DNA from: Rhizobium mongolense subsp. loessense
Lineage (GTDB): Bacteria; Pseudomonadota; Alphaproteobacteria; Rhizobiales; Rhizobiaceae
Reading direction: 5' to 3'
NCBI RefSeq assembly: GCF_900099775.1
Contig: NZ_FMTM01000007.1
Span: forward strand, 248,001 to 312,000
Length of the DNA: 64,000 nt
The notes beneath the pieces are model-generated. The model was not told where the DNA came from, did no database searches, and was given only the letters and a program-made list of their open reading frames with translations. Numbering within the stretch: the stretch's first letter is position 1; each line of letters opens with the position of its first letter. The translations under genes were made by a program, and so were the position numbers. This document shows, one piece after another, positions 51,788 to 61,200 of this stretch.

Positions 51788-53098
51788 TTATTTGATATAA
51801 CCAGCCTTGGTCATTTCGCGGGTCGTCAGTTGCTGCGCGCTCTGAAGCGCCTGATCAACCGAGACCTGGCCGGCAAGAGCCGCGGAGAACTGCTGGCCGA
51901 CGGCCGTGCCGATGCCCTGGAATTCCGGGATCGCCACGAACTGGACACCGACATAGGGAACCGGCTTTACAGTCGGCTTGGTCGGATCAGCCGCATTGAT
52001 GGAGTCCAGCGTCATCTTCGCGAAAGCCGCAGCCTTCTGGTATTCCGCGTTCTCATAGAGCGAGGTACGCGTGCCGGGAGGTGCGTTCAGCCAGCCTTCC
52101 TTCTCGGCGACGAGCTTGGTGTAATCCTTGCTCGTTGCCCAGGCGACGAACTTCTCAGCTGCTTCGACCTTCTGCGAGCTTGCCGGGATTGCAAGGCTCC
52201 AGGCCCACAGCCAGTTGCCACGCTTGCCGAGACCCTTGTCGGGCGCCAGCGCAAAGCCGACCTTGTCGGCAACCTTTGATTCCTTCGGGTTGCTGACGAA
52301 GGAGGCTGCAACGGTGGCGTCGATCCACATGCCGCACTTGCCGGTCTGGAAGAGCGCCAGGTTTTCGTTGAAGCCGTTCGATGAAGCGCCGGGAGGGCCG
52401 GCTTCCTTCATCAGGTCGACGTAGAAGGTGAGCGTGTCCTTCCACTCCGGCTGGTCGAACTGGGGTTTCCAGCTCTCATCGAACCAGCGGGCGCCGAAGG
52501 AGTTCGACATCGCCGTCAGGAAGGCCATGTTTTCGCCCCAGCCGGCTTTGCCGCGCAGGCAGATGCCGTAGATTTCCTTGTCCTTGTCGGTGATCTTCTT
52601 CGCAGCGTCGGCGATGAAGTCCCAGGTCGGCGCGTCGGGCATCTTCAAACCGGCAGCGTCGAAGAGGTCCTTCCGATACATGACCATCGAGCTTTCACCG
52701 TAAAACGGCGCCGCATAGAGCTTGCCGTCTACAGTCAGGCCGCTGCGAATGGCCGGCAGCAGGTCGTCGGCGTCATAGTCGGCGCCGAGATTGTCGAGCG
52801 GCTGGAGCCAGTTCTGCTTTGCCCAGATCGGGACTTCATAAGTGCCGATCGTCAGAACGTCGTACTGGCCGCCCTTGGTCGCGATGTCAGTCGTGACCTT
52901 CTGGCGCAGAACGTTCTCTTCGAGGGTAACCCATTCAAGGTCGATGTCGGGATTCTTCGCCTTGAAGTCATCCGTCAGCTTCTGCATCCGGATCATGTCG
53001 CCGTTGTTAACGGTCGCGATCGTCAGCGTTTCAGCCGAAGCCATGCCCGCAAACGCCAATGCTGAGCAGGCGCCCAGCAGAATAGTTCTCAATGTCAT
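51788..53098 (-). CDS. smoE: Polyol ABC transporter, substrate-binding protein
   Basis: CUT1 periplasmic binding protein (SBP_bac_1), 436 residues, signal peptide ending near GMASA. Segments include YDVLTIGTYEVPIWAKQNWL and GESSMVMYRKDLFDAAGLK. GGGAGGAAG precedes the ATG at 53098, ruling out a longer open frame. First gene of the smoE-F-G-K-mtlK-HAD-kinase operon, with GAGC-type operators just upstream. Substrate (mannitol, sorbitol or another hexitol) is inferred from mtlK and synteny. Confidence 0.9.
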   Translation of the reverse strand: MTLRTILLGACSALAFAGMASAETLTIATVNNGDMIRMQKLTDDFKAKNPDIDLEWVTLEENVLRQKVTTDIATKGGQYDVLTIGTYEVPIWAKQNWLQPLDNLGADYDADDLLPAIRSGLTVDGKLYAAPFYGESSMVMYRKDLFDAAGLKMPDAPTWDFIADAAKKITDKDKEIYGICLRGKAGWGENMAFLTAMSNSFGARWFDESWKPQFDQPEWKDTLTFYVDLMKEAGPPGASSNGFNENLALFQTGKCGMWIDATVAASFVSNPKESKVADKVGFALAPDKGLGKRGNWLWAWSLAIPASSQKVEAAEKFVAWATSKDYTKLVAEKEGWLNAPPGTRTSLYENAEYQKAAAFAKMTLDSINAADPTKPTVKPVPYVGVQFVAIPEFQGIGTAVGQQFSAALAGQVSVDQALQSAQQLTTREMTKAGYIK

Positions 53099-53133
53099 AT
53101 CTTCCTCCCAGAAGATGGGTATGAGCATTCGCT

Positions 53134-53147
53134 TTGCTCGTGAGCAA
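53134..53147. promoter_or_regulatory. Operator candidate TTGCTC-GT-GAGCAA before smoE
   Basis: 6-bp perfect arms with a 2-base centre, 36 bases before the smoE start. A further TGAGCA half site lies at 53122, so two TGAGCA repeats are spaced 19 bases apart. Probable target of the SorC-type regulator encoded next door. Confidence 0.65.
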
Positions 53148-53234
53148 TTACTCACTACAGAGCATGGAATGTCAATTGGAATCGTTGCTGCGATCGCGAA
53201 ATGACAAGCTATCTAATTGATTTTATATATGATA

Positions 53235-53261
53235 TTTTTTGCTCAAGACGTGAGCAAAAAA
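53235..53261. terminator. Bidirectional terminator at the end of the SorC-type gene
   Basis: 10-bp perfect arms TTTTTTGCTC and GAGCAAAAAA with a 7-base loop; the regulator's stop codon (53243-53245) is inside the stem. The minus transcript ends in a U tract. The arms carry the same GCTC/GAGC half sites as the operator at 53134-53147, so it might also be bound by the regulator. Confidence 0.7.
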
Positions 53262-54196
53262 TCGGCAGTCTGTTCATCGGTGATCAGGCTATTGATTTGA
53301 CGGCCTACAATTGCGGCCCTTATCGCCTTGAATTTGCGCTTGCCCTTGGCAATTCCAATGACTGTCGAGGTTTCGCGTGAAGGAATCGAGGCCGACGCGA
53401 CGCGCTCGTTGATCGGATTATCGAGGAGCCTGCCCTGCTCGTCGAAAATCCAGCCGCAGATTTCGCCGACGGCCCCCTCGCGCATCAGCTCCATCATCTC
53501 GTCCTTCTCCAGGAAGCCGTCGACGCAGAGCGGGCCGTCAATGCCCAGTTCGCCAATACCGACGAAGGTCACATCGGCTTGGGCGCTGATTGCAAGCGTG
53601 TAGCGCACCAGTTGCTGGCCATGGAGCAATTCACGCTCCTCGGCCGAAGTGACGAGCACCGGCAGCGGCATCGGGAAGTGCCGCGCCTTCACCGCATCCG
53701 CCATGCTGAAGATGACATTGTAATAGGCGGCTGAGCCGTCCGGCGTGATGTTGCCCGTCAGCGAGACGATGCGATGGTTCGGACATTCGATCGTCGGCAG
53801 CTGGTCGACGGCAGCTTTCAGCGTGCGTCCGGTTCCAACGGCGAGCACGATCGGATCCGGCCGCTTGAGCCATCGCTCGATCTCAGCAGCCGCCGCTTCG
53901 GCGATGCCGACCGTCCTCGATGAAGACCCCGGATCGCTCGGCACGATCTCGACATGCTTGAGGTCGAATTTCTTGCGCAGCTGGTTGGCGAGTTCGAGGC
54001 AGGCGGCAATCGGATGATCGAGCCGCACTTTGATGAGCTTTTCGGCGACGGCCAGCGACACCAGGCGCTGTGCTGACTGCCGCGAGATACCCATCGCAGA
54101 GGCGATCTCGTCCTGCGTGCGCCCAGCCACGTAATAAAGCCAGCCCGCACGCGCTGCGTCGTCCAGCCGTCCAGGTGTCTCGGTTCTTTTCGCCAT
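53243..54196 (-). CDS. SorC/DeoR-type regulator of the polyol operon
   Basis: 317 residues: N-terminal HTH (GWLYYVAGRTQDEIASAMGISRQSAQRLVSLA) and SorC sugar-binding domain (VSLTGNITPDG, FVGIGELG, VIGIAKGKRKFKAIRAAI). It lies upstream of smoE and in the same direction, with 144 bases between; a terminator at its end suggests it is not cotranscribed with the operon. Likely senses a polyol or its phosphate and controls smoE onward. Confidence 0.88.
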   Translation of the reverse strand: MAKRTETPGRLDDAARAGWLYYVAGRTQDEIASAMGISRQSAQRLVSLAVAEKLIKVRLDHPIAACLELANQLRKKFDLKHVEIVPSDPGSSSRTVGIAEAAAAEIERWLKRPDPIVLAVGTGRTLKAAVDQLPTIECPNHRIVSLTGNITPDGSAAYYNVIFSMADAVKARHFPMPLPVLVTSAEERELLHGQQLVRYTLAISAQADVTFVGIGELGIDGPLCVDGFLEKDEMMELMREGAVGEICGWIFDEQGRLLDNPINERVASASIPSRETSTVIGIAKGKRKFKAIRAAIVGRQINSLITDEQTADFLLTS

Positions 54197-54335
54197 TGAG
54201 GTCTACCGCGCGTAAAATGGGCCGGCTTACTGCCGGACGAATATCTTTGAGTCTGTGCCGCGCCAGATCAGAACAAAATTGAGCAAAAGTCGAGTGCATT
54301 GAGGAAATGCAACGGCCGCATAGGCGAAAATTCGC

Positions 54336-54995
54336 TCAGACGAACCAGTTTGTGACGAAGAAGATCGCAGCCTTGATAAGGCCGTAGATCACACCGCCAA
54401 CGACGGTCAGTGAAATACCGGCCATGACCATTCCAAACGCCGAAAAGAGACCGTCCTTGCCCAAGATGCCGAAGGAAAACAGGCAGATGGTAAAAGCCGG
54501 AAGGATGTTGCCGAGGGGGATCGGTAGCGTCAGGATGACCGCAAGCACTAGGCAGAGAAGGCCCACAAGATATTCGGCAGGTGGCTCGACGAGGAAAGAA
54601 AGCCGCGGCTGCAGCATGCGCTCGGCAAAGGCGAGCCAGCGGTGGATGCGCGAGACGATTGCTTCGAAATCCTCGCGCTTCATCGAGCGGCCGGCAATGA
54701 CCTTCGGCAACCATGGCTTCAGCCCGAATGTCAGCTGCGCTGCGAGAAAGAGTAGTGGCGCACCGAGGATTGCGGAGGTTCCCGGCGGCGTCGGCACCAG
54801 GTTGGGAATGGCAAAGACCAGCATGAGCGCACCGGTCGCACGGTCGCCCATCACCTCGAAAAGATCACCGATCGAAATGCGCTCACGGTTCCTGTCGCCC
54901 GCAAGCTGCCTCAGGATGGCCGAAAGCCGTCGCCCCCTCGGGCGCGGACTCCTGATAAAACGCCTGCGTGATGTCTCCATTTCCTCGATTGTCAT
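54336..54995 (-). CDS. ExoD-like membrane protein
   Basis: 219 residues; matches the ExoD (exopolysaccharide synthesis) family, with ISIGDLFEVMGDRATGALMLVFAIPNLVPTPPG as the clearest block and three or more membrane segments in the C-terminal half. S. meliloti exoD affects exopolysaccharide and alkali tolerance; the biochemical role is unknown. ATG at 54995 is used; a second ATG five codons in is possible and the longer open frame to 55142 has no support. Confidence 0.85.
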   Translation of the reverse strand: MTIEEMETSRRRFIRSPRPRGRRLSAILRQLAGDRNRERISIGDLFEVMGDRATGALMLVFAIPNLVPTPPGTSAILGAPLLFLAAQLTFGLKPWLPKVIAGRSMKREDFEAIVSRIHRWLAFAERMLQPRLSFLVEPPAEYLVGLLCLVLAVILTLPIPLGNILPAFTICLFSFGILGKDGLFSAFGMVMAGISLTVVGGVIYGLIKAAIFFVTNWFV

Positions 54996-55178
54996 AGCAT
55001 CCCGGATCGTCGGCTTGCGACTAATACCATCCCAATGTGAATCTTCTCTGTCGAATGCGCCGCCATCATGGCCGTGCGGGTTCTGGATCACGGCCATTAC
55101 ATGGCGATTTTTCGCCGGCACCCCTCGCTTGACCCTCAGCAAAAAGCAGCGCTACTGCTCTTGGCAAGGAGACATCGC

Positions 55179-55838
55179 GTGCGCATTCTTTTGGTTGAAG
55201 ACGACAAGATGATTGGGGAAGCGGTGCGCGATCACGTTGCAGCAGCCGGTCACGCGATGGACTGGATGTGTACGGTCGGCGATGCTGAAGCCGCTGCAGG
55301 CTCCGTCGACTACGGTCTGATCCTGCTTGATCTGCAGCTTCCCGACGGCAGAGGCATCGATTTGCTGAAACGGTTGCGTGACAACGGCATGGCAATGCCG
55401 GTGATAATCCTCACTGCGCGCGACCAGATTTCCGATCGCATCGAGGGGCTGAACGCCGGCGCCGACGACTACCTCGTCAAGCCGTTCGATCTCGGAGAAC
55501 TGCAGGCGCGCATCATGGCTGTCGCGCGCCGCTACGACGCCAATCCAAGGACGATCATCCGCATTGCCGATATCGAGATCGACCGGCCGCAGCACAGGCT
55601 TGCCATCGCCGGCGAGCCGGTCATGCTGACCAGCCGCGAATGGGCGGTGCTCGATCTGCTCATCTCACGTCCGGGCGCAATCGTGCCGAAGGACCGGATC
55701 GAGGAAGCCCTTTATGCCTTCGGTTCGGAGATCGAAAGCAATACGGTTGAGGTCTATGTCAGCCGGCTGCGCAAGAAGATCGGTCGCGACAGGATCAAGA
55801 CCGCCCGCGGCATCGGCTACACGCTGGCGGAAGCATGA
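55179..55838 (+). CDS. OmpR-family response regulator
   Basis: 219 residues: receiver domain with phospho-acceptor Asp51 (LILLDLQLPDGRG), acidic pocket VEDDK, and Lys101 in YLVKPF; then a winged-helix DNA-binding domain (LTSREWAVLDLLISRPGAIV, VEVYVSRLRKKI). The start is GTG at 55179 with AAGGAGA upstream. Its stop overlaps the histidine kinase start (ATGA). Closest in appearance to QseB/TctD-type regulators. Confidence 0.92.
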   Translation: MRILLVEDDKMIGEAVRDHVAAAGHAMDWMCTVGDAEAAAGSVDYGLILLDLQLPDGRGIDLLKRLRDNGMAMPVIILTARDQISDRIEGLNAGADDYLVKPFDLGELQARIMAVARRYDANPRTIIRIADIEIDRPQHRLAIAGEPVMLTSREWAVLDLLISRPGAIVPKDRIEEALYAFGSEIESNTVEVYVSRLRKKIGRDRIKTARGIGYTLAEA

Positions 55839-57232
55839 AACGCGAACCGAGCATCACGCGCCGGCTCATCCTGGCGCTCACAAGTGCCATGGTCACCTTC
55901 TGGCTCGCCGCGATCGGACTCGGCATCCAGGTGATGCGGCACGAATTCGACGAGCTTTTCGACAGCGCCCAGCAGGAGACGGCTCAGCGCCTTTTCGCAC
56001 TGATCGTCGACGACCTGAACGAGCGCGCCGAAACAGACCCTCCCGGCGTCGCAATTTTGAATACGCCAGCCAGCCGCGAATATCTGACCTATCAAGTACG
56101 CGACAAGGACGGAAACGTCGTTCTGCGCTCCAATGACGCTTCGCCTGAACCTTTCGATGCGCCACTCGTGCGCGGTTTCCACAACAATGATCGCCAGCGC
56201 ATCTATACCGAAGCGACCGCTGACGGCTCCCTGTTCATGCAGGTCGCCGATCGCCTCGGCAATCGCCGCGAAGCCGTGCGCGAAAGCGCCGTCACGCTGC
56301 TGCTTCCACTGATCGTGCTGATCCCGGCGAGTATCTTGGCCATCTGGCTCATCCTTGGTCGGGCGCTGAAACCGATCGAAATGCTACGCCGGGACATCGC
56401 CGCCAAGGATAGCGGCAATATGGCAGCCATTGAAGGCGACGAGTTGCCGAAAGAAATCAAGCCGATCGCTCGCTCGGTCAATCTTCTGCTCGCCCGTCTC
56501 CGGTCGGCCCTCGAAGCGGAACGCGAATTTACCGCTAACAGCGCTCACGAGCTCCGCACGCCGATTGCCGGCGCGCTGGCACAGACCCAGCGCTTGGTCG
56601 AGGAACTGTCGGCCGGTGCCGCCAGGACGCGGGCGCGCCAGGTCGAAAGCTCGCTCGTCGATCTCGGCCGCCTCGCTGAAAAACTGCTGCAGCTTTCACG
56701 CGCCGAAGCCGGCATCGGTGCCAGCGACAACGCCGCCGACCTTAGCAAGGTGCTGGAGATGATCGTCAGCGACTACGAGCGCGACAGCCGCACCAAGGGG
56801 CGCGTCAACTACGTGCCCGACGCCGGAGCAACGCTTGTCCGTTATGCAGACATGGATGCCTTCGGCATCGTCATGCGCAACCTCATCGAAAACGCGCTGC
56901 TTCATGGCGACCAGGATCGGCCCGCCACGGTCAGACTGGATAGGGCCGGGACCATCCGTGTCGTCAATGGCGGCCCTGCGGTCGCGGAAGCCGATCTTTC
57001 TGGTCTCAAGAAACGCTTCCGGCGCGGCGCGACCAGTGCATCCGGTTCCGGCCTGGGCCTTGCGATCGCCGACCGTATCGTCTCCCAGATGGGCGGCACG
57101 CTGGAACTCCTCTCCCCGGCAAGCGACGAGACTTCCGGCTTCGAGGCGAAGGTGAACCTGCCGGCAAAGGACTTGCAAATCCGCCAGAAGGGTGCAAGCA
57201 GACGCGGAAACTTTCGAGGCAGACAAGCATGA
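55835..57232 (+). CDS. Sensor histidine kinase (QseC/TctE-like)
   Basis: 465 residues with membrane segments at about 12-33 and 152-175, a periplasmic sensor of about 120 residues, HAMP-like linker, phospho-acceptor His238 in SAHELRTP, N box NLIENALLHG, and G box GSGLGLAIADRI. The D/F box is weak (IRVVNGGPAV), as in other QseC-like kinases. Partner of the upstream response regulator by a 4-base overlap, and overlapping a ROK kinase gene downstream by 4 bases. Confidence 0.92.
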   Translation: MKREPSITRRLILALTSAMVTFWLAAIGLGIQVMRHEFDELFDSAQQETAQRLFALIVDDLNERAETDPPGVAILNTPASREYLTYQVRDKDGNVVLRSNDASPEPFDAPLVRGFHNNDRQRIYTEATADGSLFMQVADRLGNRREAVRESAVTLLLPLIVLIPASILAIWLILGRALKPIEMLRRDIAAKDSGNMAAIEGDELPKEIKPIARSVNLLLARLRSALEAEREFTANSAHELRTPIAGALAQTQRLVEELSAGAARTRARQVESSLVDLGRLAEKLLQLSRAEAGIGASDNAADLSKVLEMIVSDYERDSRTKGRVNYVPDAGATLVRYADMDAFGIVMRNLIENALLHGDQDRPATVRLDRAGTIRVVNGGPAVAEADLSGLKKRFRRGATSASGSGLGLAIADRIVSQMGGTLELLSPASDETSGFEAKVNLPAKDLQIRQKGASRRGNFRGRQA

Positions 57233-58152
57233 TCATCTCACTCGACATCGGCGGTTCGGCGATCAAAGGCGGTATCGCACGCTCGGAAACGGATATCGTT
57301 CCTATGGGTCGCCGTCCGACGCCGAAGGATGATTTTGCTGCTTTCACCGAGACGATCCGCAGTTTCATAGCAGAGACCAGCGAAACACCTTCGTGCCTTG
57401 CCTTCTCGATTGCCGGCGTTGTCGATCCGGACACGCAACGTCTGACATGCGCCAACATTCCCTGCATTCACAACCGCAGCCTTGCGGCTGATTTGGAGGC
57501 CGACCTTGGTTTTCCGGTCCTGATTGCCAACGACGCCGATTGCTTCACCATGGCTGAAGCCGAACTTGGCGCCGGGCGCGGCCACCGCATCGTCTTCGGC
57601 GCGATCCTCGGCACTGGCGTCGGCGGCGGGCTCGTTTCCGACGGTCGGCTCGTCAACGCCTCGGGCGGTTTCGCCGGCGAATGGGGTCACGGCCCGATCC
57701 TCGCATGCGAAGCCGGCAATCCCCCCGTGAAAATCCCAGCCCTTCCCTGCGGCTGCGGCCAGAGGGGCTGCGTCGATACAGTCGGCGGCGCCCGCGGACT
57801 CGAGCGGCTTCACACGACGCTGCACGGCCTCGACTTCCCCAGCGAGGAAATCATCGCGCAATGGCAACGGGGTGAGGAAAAGGCGACGAGCACAATCGAC
57901 ATCTATACCGATCTCGTCGCCTCGCCCTTGGCACTTACCGTCAATATCACCGGCGCGACCATCGTACCGGTCGGCGGCGGACTTTCCAATGTCGAGCCGC
58001 TGCTTGCCAAACTCGACAGAGCTGTAAGGGGCCGCACGCTGCGCAGGTTCGACCGGCCGCTAATCGTGCGAAGCGAATGCCGTTTAGAGCCGGGCCTCAT
58101 CGGCGCGGCTCTTCTGGGCCTGAAAGCGGAAGTGGCTTTAAGAGCACTTTGA
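57229..58152 (+). CDS. ROK-family sugar kinase
   Basis: 307 residues. N-terminal ATP-binding LDIGGSAIKGGIA, ROK signature region GILGTGVGGGLV-like (ILGTGVGGGLVSDG), catalytic Asp in IANDADCFTMAEA, and the zinc-binding CGCGQRGCVDTVGG. Likely an N-acetylglucosamine, glucose or fructose kinase; substrate not determined. It overlaps the histidine kinase stop (ATGA), so sugar kinase and two-component system are translationally coupled. A strong terminator follows. Confidence 0.88.
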   Translation: MIISLDIGGSAIKGGIARSETDIVPMGRRPTPKDDFAAFTETIRSFIAETSETPSCLAFSIAGVVDPDTQRLTCANIPCIHNRSLAADLEADLGFPVLIANDADCFTMAEAELGAGRGHRIVFGAILGTGVGGGLVSDGRLVNASGGFAGEWGHGPILACEAGNPPVKIPALPCGCGQRGCVDTVGGARGLERLHTTLHGLDFPSEEIIAQWQRGEEKATSTIDIYTDLVASPLALTVNITGATIVPVGGGLSNVEPLLAKLDRAVRGRTLRRFDRPLIVRSECRLEPGLIGAALLGLKAEVALRAL

Positions 58153-58168
58153 GTGGGTTGATTGGAAA

Positions 58169-58201
58169 TGAAAATGGCGGGGCTTTCACCCGCCATTTTC
58201 A
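58169..58201. terminator. Bidirectional terminator between the ROK kinase and RND pump genes
   Basis: 13-bp perfect arms (TGAAAATGGCGGG and its complement) with a 7-base loop, and A/T-rich arm ends giving U tracts in both directions. The RND stop codon (58199-58201) lies in the outer arm. Confidence 0.88.
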
Positions 58202-61200
58202 CTCTGCTGCCAATGCCGGCGGATGATGCTCATCCGCCTCTTCCTGGTTGGCATTGGCATATTCGGTCTTTGTGTCCTTCGTCTTCGGCTCGCGGCCGAA
58301 GAAGAGGGCATAACCCGCTGGTAGCACGAGGATTGTCAGCACGGTCGCAACCAGAATGCCGCCCATCATCGCGTAGGCGAGCGGACCCCAGAAGACGCCG
58401 CGGGAGATCGGGATAAGGGCGAGAACTGCCGTCAGCGCCGTCAGCATGATCGGCCGGAAACGGCGCACGGCCGCACCCACGATCGCCTCCTGCCGGTGCA
58501 TGCCCGCCTTGATATCCTGATCGATCTGGTCGACGAGGATGATCGAGTTGCGGATGATGATGCCGAGCAGCGCAATCACGCCGAGGATCGCGACGAAGCC
58601 GAAGGGCGCGCCGCTGATCAGCAGTGCGGCAGAGGCACCGATGATGCCGAGCGGGCCGGTCGCCAGCACCAGCATCGCCTTACCGAAATGCTGCAGCTGC
58701 GCCATCAGCAGCAGGACGATGACGACGAGCATGACCGGCGCCTTGGCAGCGATCGAGGCCTGACTTTCAGCCGCATCTTCCGCCCCGCCCTGGATTTCGA
58801 TCTTGTAGCCGGCAGGCAGGCTGTCGCGCAGGCCCTGCATATCGGCATACATCTTCATCGCCACGTCGTTCGGCTGGATGCCGTCTGGCAGCGTTCCGCG
58901 GACGGTGATCGTCGGCAGGCGGTCACGCCGCCATTCGACGCCTTGTTCCATGACGGGGACGACCTTGGCGACCTGCGAGACCGGAACAAAGCCTCCGAAG
59001 TCGGTCGGGACATAGACCGAATTGACGGCCGACAGCAGCGAACGGCTGGAATCCGGCTCCCGGGCGACGATCGAGACCGTCTCTTCGCCGTCGCGGAAGT
59101 CGTCAAGCGACGTGCCGGACACGGCGGTCTGCAGCGTCTGGCGGACGCGCTGCGAAGTGACGCCGAGGGCTCGGGCACGATCCTGGTCGATTACCAGCTT
59201 CATGGCCGGCACCGGCTCCAGCCAATCGTCGTGGACGGCGCCGAGCTGCGGATTTTCGGCAAACTTCGCCTTCACCTGATCGGCGATATGGCGAACCTCC
59301 TGGCGATCTGGTCCCATGACGCGCATTTGCACGGGCCAGCCCGTTGGCGGACCGAGAAAGAGACGGTCGACCTTGCCGCGGATCGACGGAAAATCGTCCG
59401 CAAGGATGCTACGCAGCTTGGCGATCAGCCGCTCGCGGGCGGGCTCGTCATTCGCGATGATCAGGAGCTGGGCGAAGTTTGGATTGCGAAGCTGCTGGTC
59501 GAGCGGCAAGAAGAAGCGCGGTGCGCCCTCGCCGATATAGGTGGCGATGAACTTCTTGTCCTTGTCATCCATCATCTTGGCTTCGAGCGCCTTTGCCTGC
59601 GTCTCGACTTCCTTGATGCTGGTGCCTTCCGGCAGCCAGAGATCGACGAGAATTTCCGGACGCGAGGACTGCGGGAAGAAGTTCTGCGGAATGAATTGGA
59701 ACGCCCAGAGACTCGTCGCGAAGGTGAAGAGTGTGGCAGCCAGCACGATGATGCGATGGCGCACCGCCCATGCGACAGTGGCACGCAGGCGGCGGTAAAA
59801 GCGCGTGTCGAAGACATCATGATGCTCGCCGGCGTGCTTGCGCTGCTTGAGGATCATGTAACCCAGCCATGGCGTGAAATAGACCGCGACGAACCACGAG
59901 ACGACGAGCGCGATGCCGACCACATAAAAGAGGGAGCGCACATATTCGCCGGCCGTCGATTCTGCAAAGCCGACGGGAATGAAGCCTGCCGTGGTGATCA
60001 GCGTACCAGTCAGCATCGGAAAGGCGGTCGAGGAATAGGCGAAGCTCGCCGCCTCGATCTTCACGAGGCCTTCTTCCAGTTTTCGTTCCATCATCTCGAC
60101 GACGATCATCGCGTCGTCGACCAAAAGCCCAAGCGCAATAATGAGCGCGCCGAGCGAGATGCGCTGCAGGTCGATGCCGAGTTCGTACATGATGGCGAAG
60201 GTCGCGGCCAGCACAAGCGGAATCGCTATCGCGATGACAAGGCCCGATCGCCAGCCGATCGATAAGAACGAGACGATCAGCACGATGACAAGCGCTTCGC
60301 CAAGCGCATGCATGAATTCGCTGATGGCGTCCGTCACGACGTCCGGCTGATTGGATATCTGGTCGACGGAAACGCCGTAGGGAAGAGAACCATCGAAGCG
60401 CTGATAGGTCGCTTCGACATCCTTGCCGACATCCGTGACCTTGAAGCCCTTGGCCATGACCACGCCGACCTGCACGCTTTCGTGCCCGTTGAAACGGTAT
60501 TTGCGTTGATAGGGGTCTTCGAGCCCGGAGGTAACGGTGGCAATATCACCGAGACGCGTCACTTGATTGCCGGAACGCAGGCGTAGTTCGCGAATATCCT
60601 CGGCCTTCTTCACATCCCCTTCGACGGAAACACGCACCGAACGCAGCCCGGTATCGACCGAGCCTGCAGGATCGACTGTGTTCTGGCCTTTGATGGCATT
60701 CTGCAGGTCGAGGATCGTAAGCCCCCGTTCGGCAAGCGCCTTGGAGGAAACGTCGATGTAGATCTTTTCCGGCTGGTCACCGATGATGACGGCCTTCTCG
60801 ACGCCCCGCGTCGAAAGCAGCATGTCGCGGGCCTGGATCGCGAATTTCTTTAGTTCCGGATAGGAGTAGCCGTCGCCGCTGATCGAATGAAGCGTGATGA
60901 AGGTATCGCCGAATTCGTCATTGAAATAGGGCCCGAGCAGGCCTTCCGGCAGCTCGTTCGAAATATCGCCGACCTTCTTGCGCACCTGATAGAAGGCATC
61001 CGCCACTTCCGCGGAGTTCGTGTCGCCCTTCACCTGCAGCGTAATGATCGCGCTGCCGGCACGGGTGTAAGAGCGAACGAAATCGAGGTGCGGAGTTTCC
61101 TGCAGCTTGCGCTCGATCTTGTTGACGACCTGATCCTCCATTTCCTGGATCGAGGCGCCTGGCCACATGGCTTGCACGACCATGACACGGAAGGTGAAAT

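Noticed and set aside
55068..55178. Longer N-terminus for the response regulator
   Set aside because: The frame is open 37 codons upstream, but the GTG at 55179 has a strong ribosome site and starts exactly at the receiver domain.
58496..60265. 589-codon open frame on the + strand
   Set aside because: It lies wholly opposite the RND pump gene, has no ribosome site and shows the His/Asp/Arg-rich composition of an antisense frame in high-GC DNA.
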